Made by a program: the position numbers and the translations under genes
Source: Leishmania donovani
Taxonomy: Eukaryota; Euglenozoa; Kinetoplastea; Trypanosomatida; Trypanosomatidae
Assembly: GCF_000227135.1 (NCBI RefSeq)
Contig: NC_018261.1
Coordinates: 617,263 to 681,262 of the forward strand
DNA length: 64,000 nucleotides
Direction of reading: 5' to 3'
The notes under the pieces: model-generated
Seen by the model: only the letters and a program-made list of their open reading frames with translations
Databases searched by the model: none
Told to the model about the DNA's origin: nothing
In this document: positions 37,646 through 47,609 of the stretch, one piece after another
Layout of the letters: each line of letters begins with the position of its first letter
Numbering within the stretch: the stretch's first letter is position 1

Positions 37646-38479
37646 CTAGTAGTCATCCTCCATGTAGTGGACGCGAAGGCACGTCTTGTGCATTGGGTTG
37701 TCGCACGACTTGGTCATCTTGCCGACGCACTGGCTGCTTGTCAGCGGGTAGGCCTCTAAGTTGTCAAACACGTACACCCCAGTGGCGTCGATAGAGACGT
37801 TTTTGGTGGTGAGCAACCGCTCTCGCTCCGCAACGCGGCCCATTGGCAGCAGCCGCGGTGGCGCGTATTTGCTTCCGCTATTTGCCGCGGCCCTCTCGCC
37901 GCCAGAGTCACTTGTGGAGGTCTGCGCGTCACCTGTGGAGTACCGGGTGGAGAGCATAGTACTGGCCATGGACTGGAGGTAGGCTACCTCTCGCTGCACC
38001 GCTGCGGAAACCTCATCGGCGCAGAAGCCGTTCGTTAAGGTGCCACCGTGCCCGCTGCAGCTGACGGTAAAGCCCATCGTAGACCGCTGCAGCGCCGCCG
38101 TCTTGTTACGACGCGTCGAGACGCCGGGCATGTCGAGCACTTCGTCGTTGGTGTAGACTTGCCTTTTCCGGTCCGGGAGCGCCAGCTCAGACGTTGCGTA
38201 GCAGTAGGTCTCGATGTTGCCAATGTCGCCGTGGTGGAAGAGAAGCATGCGTGGCGCTTCGGCGGCAAAGCAGCCGGGCGGCTTCGCCTCCGCGGTTTGT
38301 GCGGCTGTCAGTGACTTGTACGATGCGTTGTAGGTTGTGCTTGGGTCAAAATCGCCAGTGCCGCTGGTGGCGGGGACCGGCTGACCGAACTGACGGCGGT
38401 CCTCATCCCAGTTGTCGAGCAGGGTCGCGCAGTGGTAGGCTGACTTCACGCTCTGCTCACCTGTTTCCAAGACGGGCAT
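37646..38479 (-). CDS. Small conserved-looking protein, possibly flagellar (277 aa)
   Basis: The frame opens at 38530, but I take the methionine at 38479 (MPVLETGEQS) because the preceding 17 residues (MCLRIPLHPRLSLPP) look like translated leader. The N-terminus has ATLLDNWDEDRRQFG (about residues 18-32) and then FDPSTTYNASYKSL. Aromatic-rich short motifs of the type NW-x-E-x-R are common in axonemal microtubule inner proteins such as the CFAP68 and CFAP107 types, which is the basis for a tentative flagellar suggestion. The middle is Ser/Thr-rich and probably disordered. The C-terminus is Cys-containing (SQCVGKMTKSCDNPMHKTC), with four Cys within about 16 residues and a nearby His, and ends MEDDY. 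No membrane segment is seen. The family is not recognised with certainty. Confidence 0.8.
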   Translation of the reverse strand: MPVLETGEQSVKSAYHCATLLDNWDEDRRQFGQPVPATSGTGDFDPSTTYNASYKSLTAAQTAEAKPPGCFAAEAPRMLLFHHGDIGNIETYCYATSELALPDRKRQVYTNDEVLDMPGVSTRRNKTAALQRSTMGFTVSCSGHGGTLTNGFCADEVSAAVQREVAYLQSMASTMLSTRYSTGDAQTSTSDSGGERAAANSGSKYAPPRLLPMGRVAERERLLTTKNVSIDATGVYVFDNLEAYPLTSSQCVGKMTKSCDNPMHKTCLRVHYMEDDY

Positions 38480-39449
38480 TGCAGCTGGCGGTAGCGAGAG
38501 ACGCGGATGTAATGGTATGCGCAGACACAAAGGTAAGTCGATGTGGAGTGATTAGGGTGGACAGTCGAGCGGGTGTAGGAGAGTGAGCTGTGGAGCGCTG
38601 AAATGGGAGAAGGGGGGAGGAAGGGTGCGGTAGCGCTTTACAGGAGTGCACGCGCTGGCAGGCCCGACCAGGCAGCCGAAGGGACAGGAGGAGGGGCGGG
38701 GGCGAGCGTGAAGTGCATGTGTTGCCAAATGGCGGGAGTGACGCGAAACAATGACAGGAGGAGAGGGGAGGGGAGCATGCTTGTCCATCATCGTTTGAGT
38801 TCAGCGAAGGACAAGCAAAGGCCTAGGCAGGGGCACTGCTAGGGTCGCGTACGCAGGCGAGCGAGAGGCACCGTAGAGTTGCGCGCCTTTTGCTCGGGGC
38901 GAGGAGCTTGCACCGGTAGGCCTCATAGAGAAAAAAAAAACGTCAAGGCTGATGAGCGCGGTACGAGGGACCCCGGTGGGAGGCGGTTCCGGAAAAGGGT
39001 GGGTGCGCCAAGCTCCACGTCCTTCACCAGCTTTCTTGACCTTTCCTCGTTCCTTTTTCGTGAGGATACACCGCGCCGGCGCTGCTGCTTTCAGCGCATC
39101 CCTTTCTCCTCTCGCTCTACCCGCCTCAAACACAAGCGTGCAACCGCATCAGCGCACAGAAGGTGGACGAGCAGAGATACCAAGCACATCTCCTCTCAGT
39201 TTCGACACGAAGATCTCACGGAGACGTGACACACAGCTATGTAAGCCTGTGAGCGAGCCACCTACTCATACAAACGAGAGAGGAGGAGTGAAGGACCTAG
39301 GAAAGTCGCACCGAAGACCTGTGCACCAGCTGCGACCTACGCTTCAAGCGGAGGTCAGGGGGCGGCCCAAGGGAGAGGCGCATGCGTTGCGGCGCAGACC
39401 AACGCACGCCTACATTGGTGGGCGCAGTGGTTCATCACCAGCGGCGCCA
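38480..39449. other. Spacer between the PTEN-like and small-protein genes
   Basis: Non-coding. A 386-aa plus-strand frame (38952-40112) runs into the antisense of the phosphatase gene and shows no family resemblance. The sequence nearest the small-protein gene is purine-rich on plus, as expected of a leader with a splice acceptor. Confidence 0.6.
38598..38627 (-). promoter_or_regulatory. Putative trans-splice acceptor for the small-protein gene
   Basis: Plus-strand purine run at about 38600-38627 (GGGAGAAGGGGGGAGGAAGG). The next minus-strand AG is at 38598-38599, giving a leader of about 120 nt to the ATG at 38479. The alternative upstream ATG at 38530 would also be in this mRNA. Confidence 0.4.
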
Positions 39450-41180
39450 TCATTCGCGTGCCGTGTACCCCCCTGGCGCATCCTCGAGCACCAACTCCAC
39501 CGCAAACTCGGCGGGGTAGCGGTCACCTCTCGTATCCTTGAACGCCCCATCCAAATCTCGGCGCTCGAGCCGAATCGTCGAGTGTGTCTCCAATCCGGTG
39601 TGAATCCAGAACTGCACGGGCGGCCGCAGTGGGTTCGGGTTGTTCTTGTAGTAGAAGAACTTGAAGCAGACGTCGCCATCCACGGCCGGGATCTCATCCG
39701 GGAAGGCCAGCTCCAGCGTAGCCCCGGCTGCTCCCATAACGCGAAAAGACCGCGCGTCTGGCAGGTATCCAGTGCATCCGCTCTCCGTCGCGTCCATCTC
39801 GTTGGCCTCCTGGTATACCACCTCCTCGTCATTGTGGAAAAGGTCTTTGATTTGGGTGCGCCAGTTATACGTGCGCGAGTCCGGAACTGCGGCGTTGAAG
39901 GTGACGGTGCGGTTGGTGAGGTATACGACGCGCCTCTCGGTACACGGCTTCACGATGACGGTCATCCACAAGTGCTCCACTCCGCGCCGCACCCAAAGCG
40001 GCGGGATGTTGTGCAGCACGAGTCGGCGAACGCGACGCGGGTGAGACGGGATTATCATTCCAGGCTGTTCGTTGATGAGGCGCTCAAAGTAGCGAACGTA
40101 GCGCTCCTGTGAGGGGGTCTGCACGCCTTGCAGCTTCTGCGCGCCGATGCGGCTGCGTAGAAGACTGAAGTGGCGCATGGCAGCGTCGGCGCTGCGGCAT
40201 TGGCCACAGTACATGAGGTACGCGCAGATCATCGTGCCAGTGCGTCCTTTACCACCCTTACAGTGCACCGCGACAGCCCGCCTGTACGGGTCGGCCATGA
40301 CGTAGTCAGCAACTTCGCAGCAAAAGGAAATCATGAGAGGCACCTCCGCTGGGTTGTGGTCATCCACAGGGTAGGTAGACTGGCGCGGGAACGGCGCGGT
40401 GCAGCGTTCCGAGCAGAGCGTGATGACGTGCGAGGAGAGGCGCGCGTACTTGCGGCGGAGAAAGTGCACCACCTCATTCCACGGATTTCGGTACAAAGCC
40501 TCCGTTCCTCTCGCCGGCCACCCCATCGCAATCACGTTGCGGGTTATGTATGCCATGTCTAGGACAACGCCCTCGGCAATGTAGCAGCGACGTTCGGAGG
40601 CGCAAAACACACGCAGTGCCCGGGAGACCTGAATGACGGTGATGCGTGCCATGAACATCCAATGCACTACGAGCAGCAGCACACACAAGACGTTTGCCGG
40701 GGAAAGCGCGTGGATGCTCGTCACGATAAGCCCCACGATCAGCCACGCGAGTTCCCACCAGAACCTCGCGGCGAAGCGCGCGCCCCGTTCGTAGGCCCAC
40801 ATCGAGAGCACCTCAATGTCGATCACGGTACTGTAGACGAGTAGAAACATCGGCGAGTGGTGTGTGCGAACCGCTATGAAAAGAAGAAATAACAAGGTGG
40901 GCACGAGCAGCGCCGCCTGCACGTACAGACTAAGGAAAAAGTTGTACACTATTCGGCAGACGTAGTCGACAGTTGTTTCACCTGGGTTTGTGAAACGCAT
41001 GTCCTGCGGGTTGGCAACGGACACGTAGTAGTTGTTCACCATGGCAAGCTCATTCGTCACCTCTTGCGGGATTTCATTCTGCACATGAAGGTACCGTGTG
41101 CGGTCGCGAAGGTAGTGCTCCACCTTCTCGCACAATGTGGTGGGCACCTGCGGTGTCATGTCCACGAGCTCGGAGTTCAT
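39450..41180 (-). CDS. PTEN: Transmembrane PTEN-family phosphoinositide phosphatase (576 aa)
   Basis: Residues ~195-375 align with the PTEN phosphatase domain: VLDMAYITRNVIAMGWPA, YRNPWNEVVHFL, the general-acid loop YPVDDHNPAEVPL (about 270-282), the P-loop HCKGGKGRTG (306-315; catalytic Cys307, Arg313) and PSQERYVRYFERL. Both P-loop lysines typical of 3-phosphoinositide phosphatases are present. The inner residue is Gly, as in voltage-sensing/TPTE phosphatases, rather than the Ala of PTEN. Residues ~380-576 fit the PTEN C2 domain. Unlike PTEN, residues ~80-192 hold four hydrophobic helices (about 80-104, 111-130, 142-160, 163-192), the TPTE/VSP layout. S2-like IDIEVLSMWAYERG and S3-like WWELAWLIVGL follow the voltage-sensor pattern, but the S3 acidic residue is Trp and the fourth helix has only three Arg. 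It is expected to dephosphorylate PI(3,4,5)P3 at a membrane. Confidence 0.93.
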   Translation of the reverse strand: MNSELVDMTPQVPTTLCEKVEHYLRDRTRYLHVQNEIPQEVTNELAMVNNYYVSVANPQDMRFTNPGETTVDYVCRIVYNFFLSLYVQAALLVPTLLFLLFIAVRTHHSPMFLLVYSTVIDIEVLSMWAYERGARFAARFWWELAWLIVGLIVTSIHALSPANVLCVLLLVVHWMFMARITVIQVSRALRVFCASERRCYIAEGVVLDMAYITRNVIAMGWPARGTEALYRNPWNEVVHFLRRKYARLSSHVITLCSERCTAPFPRQSTYPVDDHNPAEVPLMISFCCEVADYVMADPYRRAVAVHCKGGKGRTGTMICAYLMYCGQCRSADAAMRHFSLLRSRIGAQKLQGVQTPSQERYVRYFERLINEQPGMIIPSHPRRVRRLVLHNIPPLWVRRGVEHLWMTVIVKPCTERRVVYLTNRTVTFNAAVPDSRTYNWRTQIKDLFHNDEEVVYQEANEMDATESGCTGYLPDARSFRVMGAAGATLELAFPDEIPAVDGDVCFKFFYYKNNPNPLRPPVQFWIHTGLETHSTIRLERRDLDGAFKDTRGDRYPAEFAVELVLEDAPGGYTARE

Positions 41181-41309
41181 CGCCCTGTGCTACAGCGAGC
41201 GCTGTACGGCTTGACGGCATACAAAGATGGGGCGTCGCAAGAGACTGCGGCTGCGTCACGGCCGCTTCCTTGGAGGCGGGCGAATGTATCTTCGCAGACG
41301 TGACTCTTG

Positions 41310-41345
41310 CTGAGAGAGTGGGTAGGGTAGTGGTGGTAGTGGTGT
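41310..41345 (-). promoter_or_regulatory. Putative trans-splice acceptor for the PTEN-like gene
   Basis: A plus-strand purine/T run (GAGAGAGTGGGTAGGGTAG) reads on minus as a pyrimidine-rich tract that ends at the AG at 41310-41311. The leader would be about 129 nt. A longer purine region upstream at 41420-41600 is an alternative. Confidence 0.35.
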
Positions 41346-42924
41346 GTGTGTGTGGGGGGGGGGAGTGAGGTGGACCCTTTGCTTCGTTGCCGTTCTCTTT
41401 TTCCTTTTCTTTCAATACAGAGGGAGAGCGAGTGGCTCAATCAGGGAAGACACACAAAAGGAGGACGAGCGAGCGAGTGAGAGAGCGAATCGGCGATATC
41501 CATAAGAATGTGGAGTGAGGACAAGGAGGGACAAGAGAGAGCGCGCGCGCAAGAGGAGGATGCGGGAGGGGGGGGGGCGTGATACGACAAAAAGAAGGAC
41601 GCATCGATGGAATAGAAGATTTGAAGCTATGGGATGCGAGTGTTGTGGGCACATCAAAAAAGAGAGATGTGGTGTAGGCGCCTCCAGTGTATTCCGAACA
41701 GACCCACCGACACAAAAGCAAGCACACAAATCGGATCTTCAACACATTAAAACGGAGACTAAGCGGATAACCAGAAGTGGTGGTGGTGGGGACGGGGCTG
41801 ATGTTGTACATGCGCCAGCATCAGCTCCTGCGTTCTCCCTAGATTTTCAGCTTCCCTTTATCAGCTCGACTGCGTCAGCGCCACACGTTTGGAAACCAAG
41901 GCTTGGTTCAGCACACAAGAGAATCGGAAAGGAAAGGCAACGGAGGTTGGGGTGACAGGCGGGAGGTATGAGAGCGCCAGCAACAAAAAAAAGAGTTGCC
42001 TTGAGGTAGAGGGAAAATGCAGAGAGAGGTGAGGACTGATACGCTGGTGCGCGGAATTAGCGTCTTATATGTCAGCTTCGCCTGCAGCGCGTGCACGTGC
42101 GTCGGAGGAGGCAAGCACAAGTCCGTGCATCAGCTGCCTTGCTTTGTGACCTTGGCGTGAAGGAAAATGGCGCATCACTCGTTGAAGAGAAGCGCATTTC
42201 ACCAGACCCCTGATGAACACAAACCTAACGAGAAAGAACAGAACCAGAGAAAGCACGTGGCCCTCCAATACACAAGACTCGACGTCGCAGCATCGTCTCA
42301 TCTCCTCGTTGCTGGCCAGCCATATGAGCAGGTTCATCTCTCCTGTATCCTTTCCTCATGCGTCCTTCAGGACGTGCCATTTTATTCTCTTTGCTGGCTC
42401 TCGTAGAGTGTGACATGCGATGCGCTAGAGGAGTATGGATTGCAGCGTGAGAAGAGAGAACGTGGGAAGGGTGGGCGGTGTGGCACACGTACAGCCCCTG
42501 CTCGACCATCAGAGATGGTGGTGGGCAAAGGCGCCCACGGAGCGAGCGAGGAAAACCAGCACCATCGAAGAGAGAGCTCGGCCTAACAGCGCGATCATCG
42601 AACAACACCGACAGCACGAGACACGCACGGGGCACACACGCTTCTGCGGACCCACACCGGAGGCGGAAAGGCAGACGGGTACAAAGATGGCCACGACGCG
42701 GGAACAAAGCACACGACAAGAAAACAAAAGCGCAAGCAGGGACGACGCAGGTCGAAAGCGTGCCGGCACACCGGCAAGAAATCCACCGTAATTCATTCGC
42801 AGATTTCTTCCGGTGCCACTCATCGAAACCAGGCTACCTACAGCCATGAGCCCTTTTTTTCTTTTGCTTCTCCATGTGTCACGCTGCCAGGCAACAAGCT
42901 ACAAAAAAAAATAATAATAATACA

Positions 42925-44395
42925 CTACAGCTCATCTATGTGGCACTCCAGCTACGTCCACGTCGTCGAGGACGAGCCGTCCTGCCGCCGCATCGGCGCC
43001 ACACCCACCGGGCCCTGTGAGACCTCGCAGCGTCTGCCTGTATGCCGTGCTTCTCTCCCTCGGTCTCCTGAAGGCCGCTGCATCCCGTCACGTACGGCGT
43101 GGCGCCTCGCCACCCACCCCCCACAGTGAACTCCGCGTGACTGGATGATGTAGTGCAGGCTGCTCTGGTGATGCTTCCGGCATCTGCGCCTCACGAGCCC
43201 CCATTTGGTCGGCTGGAGCGGATACGGCATGTTTTGCGCACATGCACTGTGGGCTCTCTTCGCGCCTCGCCCGTCGGTCACTGTTGCGCCTCGCCCCTCT
43301 GCATGCGATGCGCGGATGCGATGTGGCATGCCAGCTGTGCATGGCGGCGCTCGCGCTGTTGTGGAGTGGGGGCTGCGTGCCTGGACGGCTTGCCCGCATG
43401 TTGCCGCGACGGGCCGGCCGCTGCTGTGCGTGTGGGGCGGAGGGGCCCCGCCGACACGCGTGTCGCATGCGCGCACGGGGAGCTCACAGCCTGCCGTTCT
43501 GTGGGGGCACAGAGGGTGTGGTGTGGGCAGCGCCAAGCTCCCGACGGGGGCAGCTCGTGCAGCGCGTGCGAGACGTGCGTGCCGAGGTGACTGCCTGCAA
43601 GGTCGTTGCGTGCGACGGGGTGTGCTTCGCTGGGCGGGTGCGGAGGCTCTGGCCGAGCGGGGTCTCCCCTGTCGTCTTGCAAGCTCAGCAGCCGTGCTGT
43701 TGTGGTGTGGGACGGCTGCCGCGAAGAGCCTCTTGTGTCAGCGCGCCGCATCGTCTGGCGCGGTTTCGGGGGATGCCGGCGTGGCGTGGGAGACGGGTGA
43801 CCGGGACCGCCATCCGTGCAGCTGGCGTCGGCGCCTCTCTGGCGTGGCTGTTTATGCGGTTTCGACCTCCCCGTCGGTGTGCACCAAGTCAGAGTGGCCA
43901 CCGACACGCTGAAATGCGAGGCGCACGAGACGGGCCACCGCAGCGCCAGCGCACGTGCTCACGTCCGTCGCACTGTGCCGTCCTCCACGGTTGCGGGACC
44001 CGTGCCAGGTGCCATGAGGGTGGGAGAGCGACCCCTCAGCAAGGGCGACCACACACGTGCTTCTCTTTCTCGCCGCAGGTGAGGCGTGGACACCACTGCT
44101 GCAGGCTCGGTGCTGTCGCGGCACGCAAGGGCGCCGCCGCCCCTTGCCCGTGCGCATCTGTGCGTGCATGATCGCGATAGCGCATCGCGGCGGCACGTGA
44201 CCTGCTGTGCATCTGTGTTGCACCATCTGTGCACCAGCGGGTAGGGGAGAGCTGCGGAGGCGTTGTGACGACACCGCCGTGCGGCGTGTGCACCTCCCGT
44301 TCCAGAAGAGCCAAGGCGACCACAGCAGACAGAAAGAACCGGGTTTCCATTTCACAAAAGGCCTCCATCCTCAGTAGAAAGAAACTAAAATAAAT
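42925..44395. mobile_element. GC-rich non-coding block, candidate degenerate retroposon(s) (SIDER/DIRE type)
   Basis: This block is markedly GC-richer than the surrounding spacer and lacks its purine tracts and CA repeats. Both strands hold long meaningless frames (235 and 309 aa on plus, 209 on minus). Its left border is A/T simple sequence (AATAATAATAATACACTACA near 42910) and its right border is A-rich (GAAAGAAACTAAAATAAATG near 44378-44397). Leishmania 3' UTRs commonly carry short GC-rich degenerate retroposons (SIDERs) and longer DIRE remnants, and the position in a long 3' region fits. I could not identify the conserved 77-79-nt signature by eye, so the assignment and orientation are tentative. 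A decayed gene or unusual UTR is possible. Confidence 0.35.
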
Positions 44396-44621
44396 GCTGA
44401 TTACACCTCCCCAAACGAAGGAGGCGGCGGCCAAGCATGACTTTAGCGGGAGCAACGCTTCACAGCTCATCCCTGGTATGCCCTTCCCCCCTCCCACCCT
44501 CTACCGTGCCGCCGAGATGAATGTAAGAGGGGAGAGCAGAGAGCACAAGTCGCAGCCTCGGCACGTACCCTTCGCCCTTCGTTTTCGCTCCCAAGTACTT
44601 GCCCGGCGCTCCGTTTCTTCT

Positions 44622-47609
44622 TCACTGCAGCGATACACTCAGGCGGACATAGCCAATCGTGTTTGACTCCACATCCGTCGACGTCGGCCCTACCGCGCTT
44701 CCAGGTGTCCGCTCACAAACGACACGGTAGTAGCCATCGAGCGTCTTGAGGTAGCGCAGCGGACGGAGGTCCACCCGGCACGTGCCCATGTATGCCGCGC
44801 ACTCCCAGAAGTGCTCCTCTTGTTGACGGACGCCTGTCCCGCGCGACCTGCTATGCCCACTGCCGGCACCACCGTTCGTGACGATAGTTCCACTCGCCGC
44901 GAAGGTTTGGCGGGAGAGGTCGGAGTGCCACACGGCCAGCTGTAGCTCGTCCAGCACATCGGCGAGACCGTGGGTCACTGCGGCCGCTGCGGTGCCGTTA
45001 CCCGTGGGCACAGTCATTTCCGGTAGTTGCAGAGTCACTTCGTAGTTGTAGCTCGGGTTGCTGCTCTCCTTCGCGACAGCGCTGCGGTCGTAAAAGCCGC
45101 CGCGCGCCTCGTCAACATACCAGTTGTGAATCGACTGTCTGCTTGACGATGGTGCACTGGCGCCACGTGAGGTGGGCGCTGCCGTCTTTGATTTCGTACA
45201 CCACGTCTCTGCGACGCGGTACACCTCCTCGATGGTGACGAAGGAGTTCGGCTCGGCGTAGCTTGTCACACCCTCCACGCCTGCCTCCGGTATGGACCGT
45301 GGCCGCGCGGAGATGATGGGGAAGTGGCCAACCCCGCTACCGGTAACAGCGCCGTGGCCACGACCTTGCGCCACCGCCACACGCGGCAGCTCCGCAGCAC
45401 TGTACACTACGACGCGCAGGCGCCTGAGCTCTCTCGTGGTGCTGGATGACGAGTTGCCCACTGGAGAATGCGAGACGTGCGGGGGGTAAATGCCGGCGAT
45501 TGAGCTTGCTTCCTCTCCCGCTGACGCGTCCTGCACGTGGCCACGCTCAGTAGAAGACTTGTGCTTCGACACGCTGACAGCGTTCTCCTTTGCCGGCCGC
45601 GTGTCTGAGGCGCATGCAGCGATACTGCTGGGCGGGACAGCGTCGCTCGCCGGCGTGCGGAGGGAGCTGTTTATCGTACCTCGGACTACATTCCACGATG
45701 CTTGGTGTTGATGCTGTTGCTGCTGAGCAGGAGCATCCAGCACGGTGCTGGTGGCGGTGCTGTGGTTCACACCGTGGGGCCGCACACGTACATCAAGCTG
45801 TGCGAAGACGTTGGATGTGTCGGCAACAGGGTCGCGAAAGACGACAGCACGCGATTGGCGGTAAAGCCCAATCACCGAGAGCCCTAGCAGCTCCTCTTTT
45901 GCCACGTGACGCGGTCCCTGGACGTCCCAACCATCGTTCTCGTTATCCAGTTCCAGCTCGCTCATCACCTTGTAGGCCTCGACGACGAGTTTACTGTGGT
46001 CTTCGAAAAAACTGCACACGTCGAAAAGCAGGCAAATGAATGGCTGCTGCACCGGCACCGGGTGCACAAAGGACGAGAGAGGGCCGGATGAAGGCTCCAA
46101 CGTTGTGATATCGCTACTCAGGCGGACGTTGATGCGAATCTTGTGCAAGTCCGCCGTAAGGGAGGTCTGGGCAAAGGAGAAGTTGGAGAAGCACAGCTCC
46201 ACTGCAGCTCGTGTGCCGTGGACACTACCGTCGTTCGCGATGGGCAACACCTCCACGGCGGTCTCAGACGCCGCTCCAACAGCTGAACTGCGGACGAGAT
46301 GCTGCCCCACTGCAGCCGGTGCGGCAGGAGAACTGCTTGGTACTGTTGACTGCTGCTGCTGCTGAATGCCCCGCCGATCGCGGGCTTCGGCATCCTTTTG
46401 CATCTGCAAGGCAAACTTCTCCTCGTCACTGTCCGCTGACGTGTAGACGACGCCGCTTCCATCGCTGATATCCTCATCGGCGTCGTCGGCAAGCACACCG
46501 GTTCCTACATCTTCGAAACTCACATGGCCGTGGCCGACTCCTCGGTGCCTATTGACCGTCATGTCGGTTGAAGAATCGAAGTTGTCGAGGCTCAGACCGC
46601 GAGCTGCTGCCTCCATCTGCGCTCGCAACCGCAGTCCTTGTTGAAGCAGCTGGTGCGTGACGGCTGACTTATCCCGCAGCAGGGCCGTGCCGTGGTGGCC
46701 TACATGCCCACTATGACGCCCGCGCCGACGCGCCGTTTCTCTGGCGGCTGGGCTGAGTAAGGAGGAGACAGGCGATTCGGCTGCGGCAGTCTCTGTGGAC
46801 GTCGAGGAAGTCTCCGTAGGTGGGTGCGCTGCATCCTCCCCTGTGCGCCCTGGATGCCGGTGAGAGCGGCGTGTCTTGGCTCGCGGAAGTGGTACGTGAC
46901 CGCCATCTTTGCCCTCGTGGCGCTTATGCTTGGTGGCCGCAGTCGGCTCAGCTGATGGCTGTCGCGAGCTTGGGTAGTACTCCACGGTGACTGTGAGCTT
47001 AACCTTGCCGACGGCTAGTTCCACATACTTGCTCAGGTCCGCTTCTGCGGCGGAGAGGCGGGCTCGCCGGTGCATTACTGGAAACCACCCCTTCACGGGG
47101 TGGCCCGGCTGGAGTGTGTCAAGGGTAATCCTGCACCTTCCCACCGTGACAGGAGGCCGACCGCTGTAGCTCGACGGCACAAACACATCGAGCTGTACTC
47201 CCTGCTGCGGCGACTCTGTCATGCGCTCGAGATAGGCCCCGAACTGTGTTGCCGCCATCTTGATCGGGTACACCATCGTGACCGGGCCGCGCCGAAGTTG
47301 TGGCGTGGCTGGCTGCCCTTGTGCGGAGGGACGAGTTTCGCCCCAAAAGATGGGGCCCACAGAGCAGTAGTCGACTGGCACCACAAAGTGGTTTGGGCTG
47401 CGCGAAAAAGATGCGGTGGCGGTCTCTGCCCCGCCTACGTCCGTTGCAGCGACGGCACTAGCAGAGTCGGGGGCCTCAAAGAGTTGCACTAAGGGGCTGT
47501 GGTTGATGACTTCATCGTCCAGAATGAGCTGATCTATGCGAAGACGCAGCTCGCCTCTCGTGGGAGCGACAAGGCCAGGCGGCAACGGGGTGCCGTACAA
47601 GACCCGCAT
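44622..47609 (-). CDS. C2CD3: C2CD3-like multi-C2-domain protein of the basal body (995 aa)
   Basis: The first ~215 residues match the distinctive N-terminal domain of the distal-centriole protein C2CD3: YGTPLPPGLVAPTRGELRLR, a GPIFWGETRP segment, MAATQFGAYLERM, VGRCRITLDTL, HPVKGWFPVMHRRARL and VKLTVTVEYYPS. A disordered His/Arg/Ser-rich linker follows, with a Gln run (GIQQQQQST). A second C2-like domain is at about 463-608 (VELCFSNFSFAQ, ICLLFDVCSFFED, VIGLYRQSRAVVF) and a third at about 723-995 (LRRLRVVVYSAAELP, ESSNPSYNYEVTLQLPE, GYVRLSVSLQ at the end). C2CD3 supports distal appendages and elongation of centrioles; in a trypanosomatid it would act at the basal body. The protein is under half the length of the human one (about 2350 aa), with fewer C2 domains. 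A generic C2 protein is the alternative. Confidence 0.85.
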   Translation of the reverse strand: MRVLYGTPLPPGLVAPTRGELRLRIDQLILDDEVINHSPLVQLFEAPDSASAVAATDVGGAETATASFSRSPNHFVVPVDYCSVGPIFWGETRPSAQGQPATPQLRRGPVTMVYPIKMAATQFGAYLERMTESPQQGVQLDVFVPSSYSGRPPVTVGRCRITLDTLQPGHPVKGWFPVMHRRARLSAAEADLSKYVELAVGKVKLTVTVEYYPSSRQPSAEPTAATKHKRHEGKDGGHVPLPRAKTRRSHRHPGRTGEDAAHPPTETSSTSTETAAAESPVSSLLSPAARETARRRGRHSGHVGHHGTALLRDKSAVTHQLLQQGLRLRAQMEAAARGLSLDNFDSSTDMTVNRHRGVGHGHVSFEDVGTGVLADDADEDISDGSGVVYTSADSDEEKFALQMQKDAEARDRRGIQQQQQSTVPSSSPAAPAAVGQHLVRSSAVGAASETAVEVLPIANDGSVHGTRAAVELCFSNFSFAQTSLTADLHKIRINVRLSSDITTLEPSSGPLSSFVHPVPVQQPFICLLFDVCSFFEDHSKLVVEAYKVMSELELDNENDGWDVQGPRHVAKEELLGLSVIGLYRQSRAVVFRDPVADTSNVFAQLDVRVRPHGVNHSTATSTVLDAPAQQQQHQHQASWNVVRGTINSSLRTPASDAVPPSSIAACASDTRPAKENAVSVSKHKSSTERGHVQDASAGEEASSIAGIYPPHVSHSPVGNSSSSTTRELRRLRVVVYSAAELPRVAVAQGRGHGAVTGSGVGHFPIISARPRSIPEAGVEGVTSYAEPNSFVTIEEVYRVAETWCTKSKTAAPTSRGASAPSSSRQSIHNWYVDEARGGFYDRSAVAKESSNPSYNYEVTLQLPEMTVPTGNGTAAAAVTHGLADVLDELQLAVWHSDLSRQTFAASGTIVTNGGAGSGHSRSRGTGVRQQEEHFWECAAYMGTCRVDLRPLRYLKTLDGYYRVVCERTPGSAVGPTSTDVESNTIGYVRLSVSLQ

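Larger units (their letters stand above)
41181..44621. other. 3.4-kb spacer between the C2CD3-like and PTEN-like genes
   Basis: The left part (41181-42900) is ordinary spacer with purine-rich plus strand, G10 runs at 41354-41363 and 41568-41577, and a GC repeat near 41540. The right part (about 42925-44395) is a compositionally distinct GC-rich block described separately. On the transcribed strand all of it is 3' region of the C2CD3-like gene followed by the PTEN-like leader. No supportable protein gene is seen. Confidence 0.6.

Noticed and set aside
38952..40112. 386-aa plus-strand frame
   Set aside because: About half is exact antisense of the PTEN-like phosphatase coding region and the rest is spacer.
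43205..44171. Plus-strand frames of 235 and 309 aa in the GC-rich block
   Set aside because: They overlap each other in different frames, are Ala/Arg/Cys-rich, lie on the opposite strand to every real gene, and have no recognisable domain.
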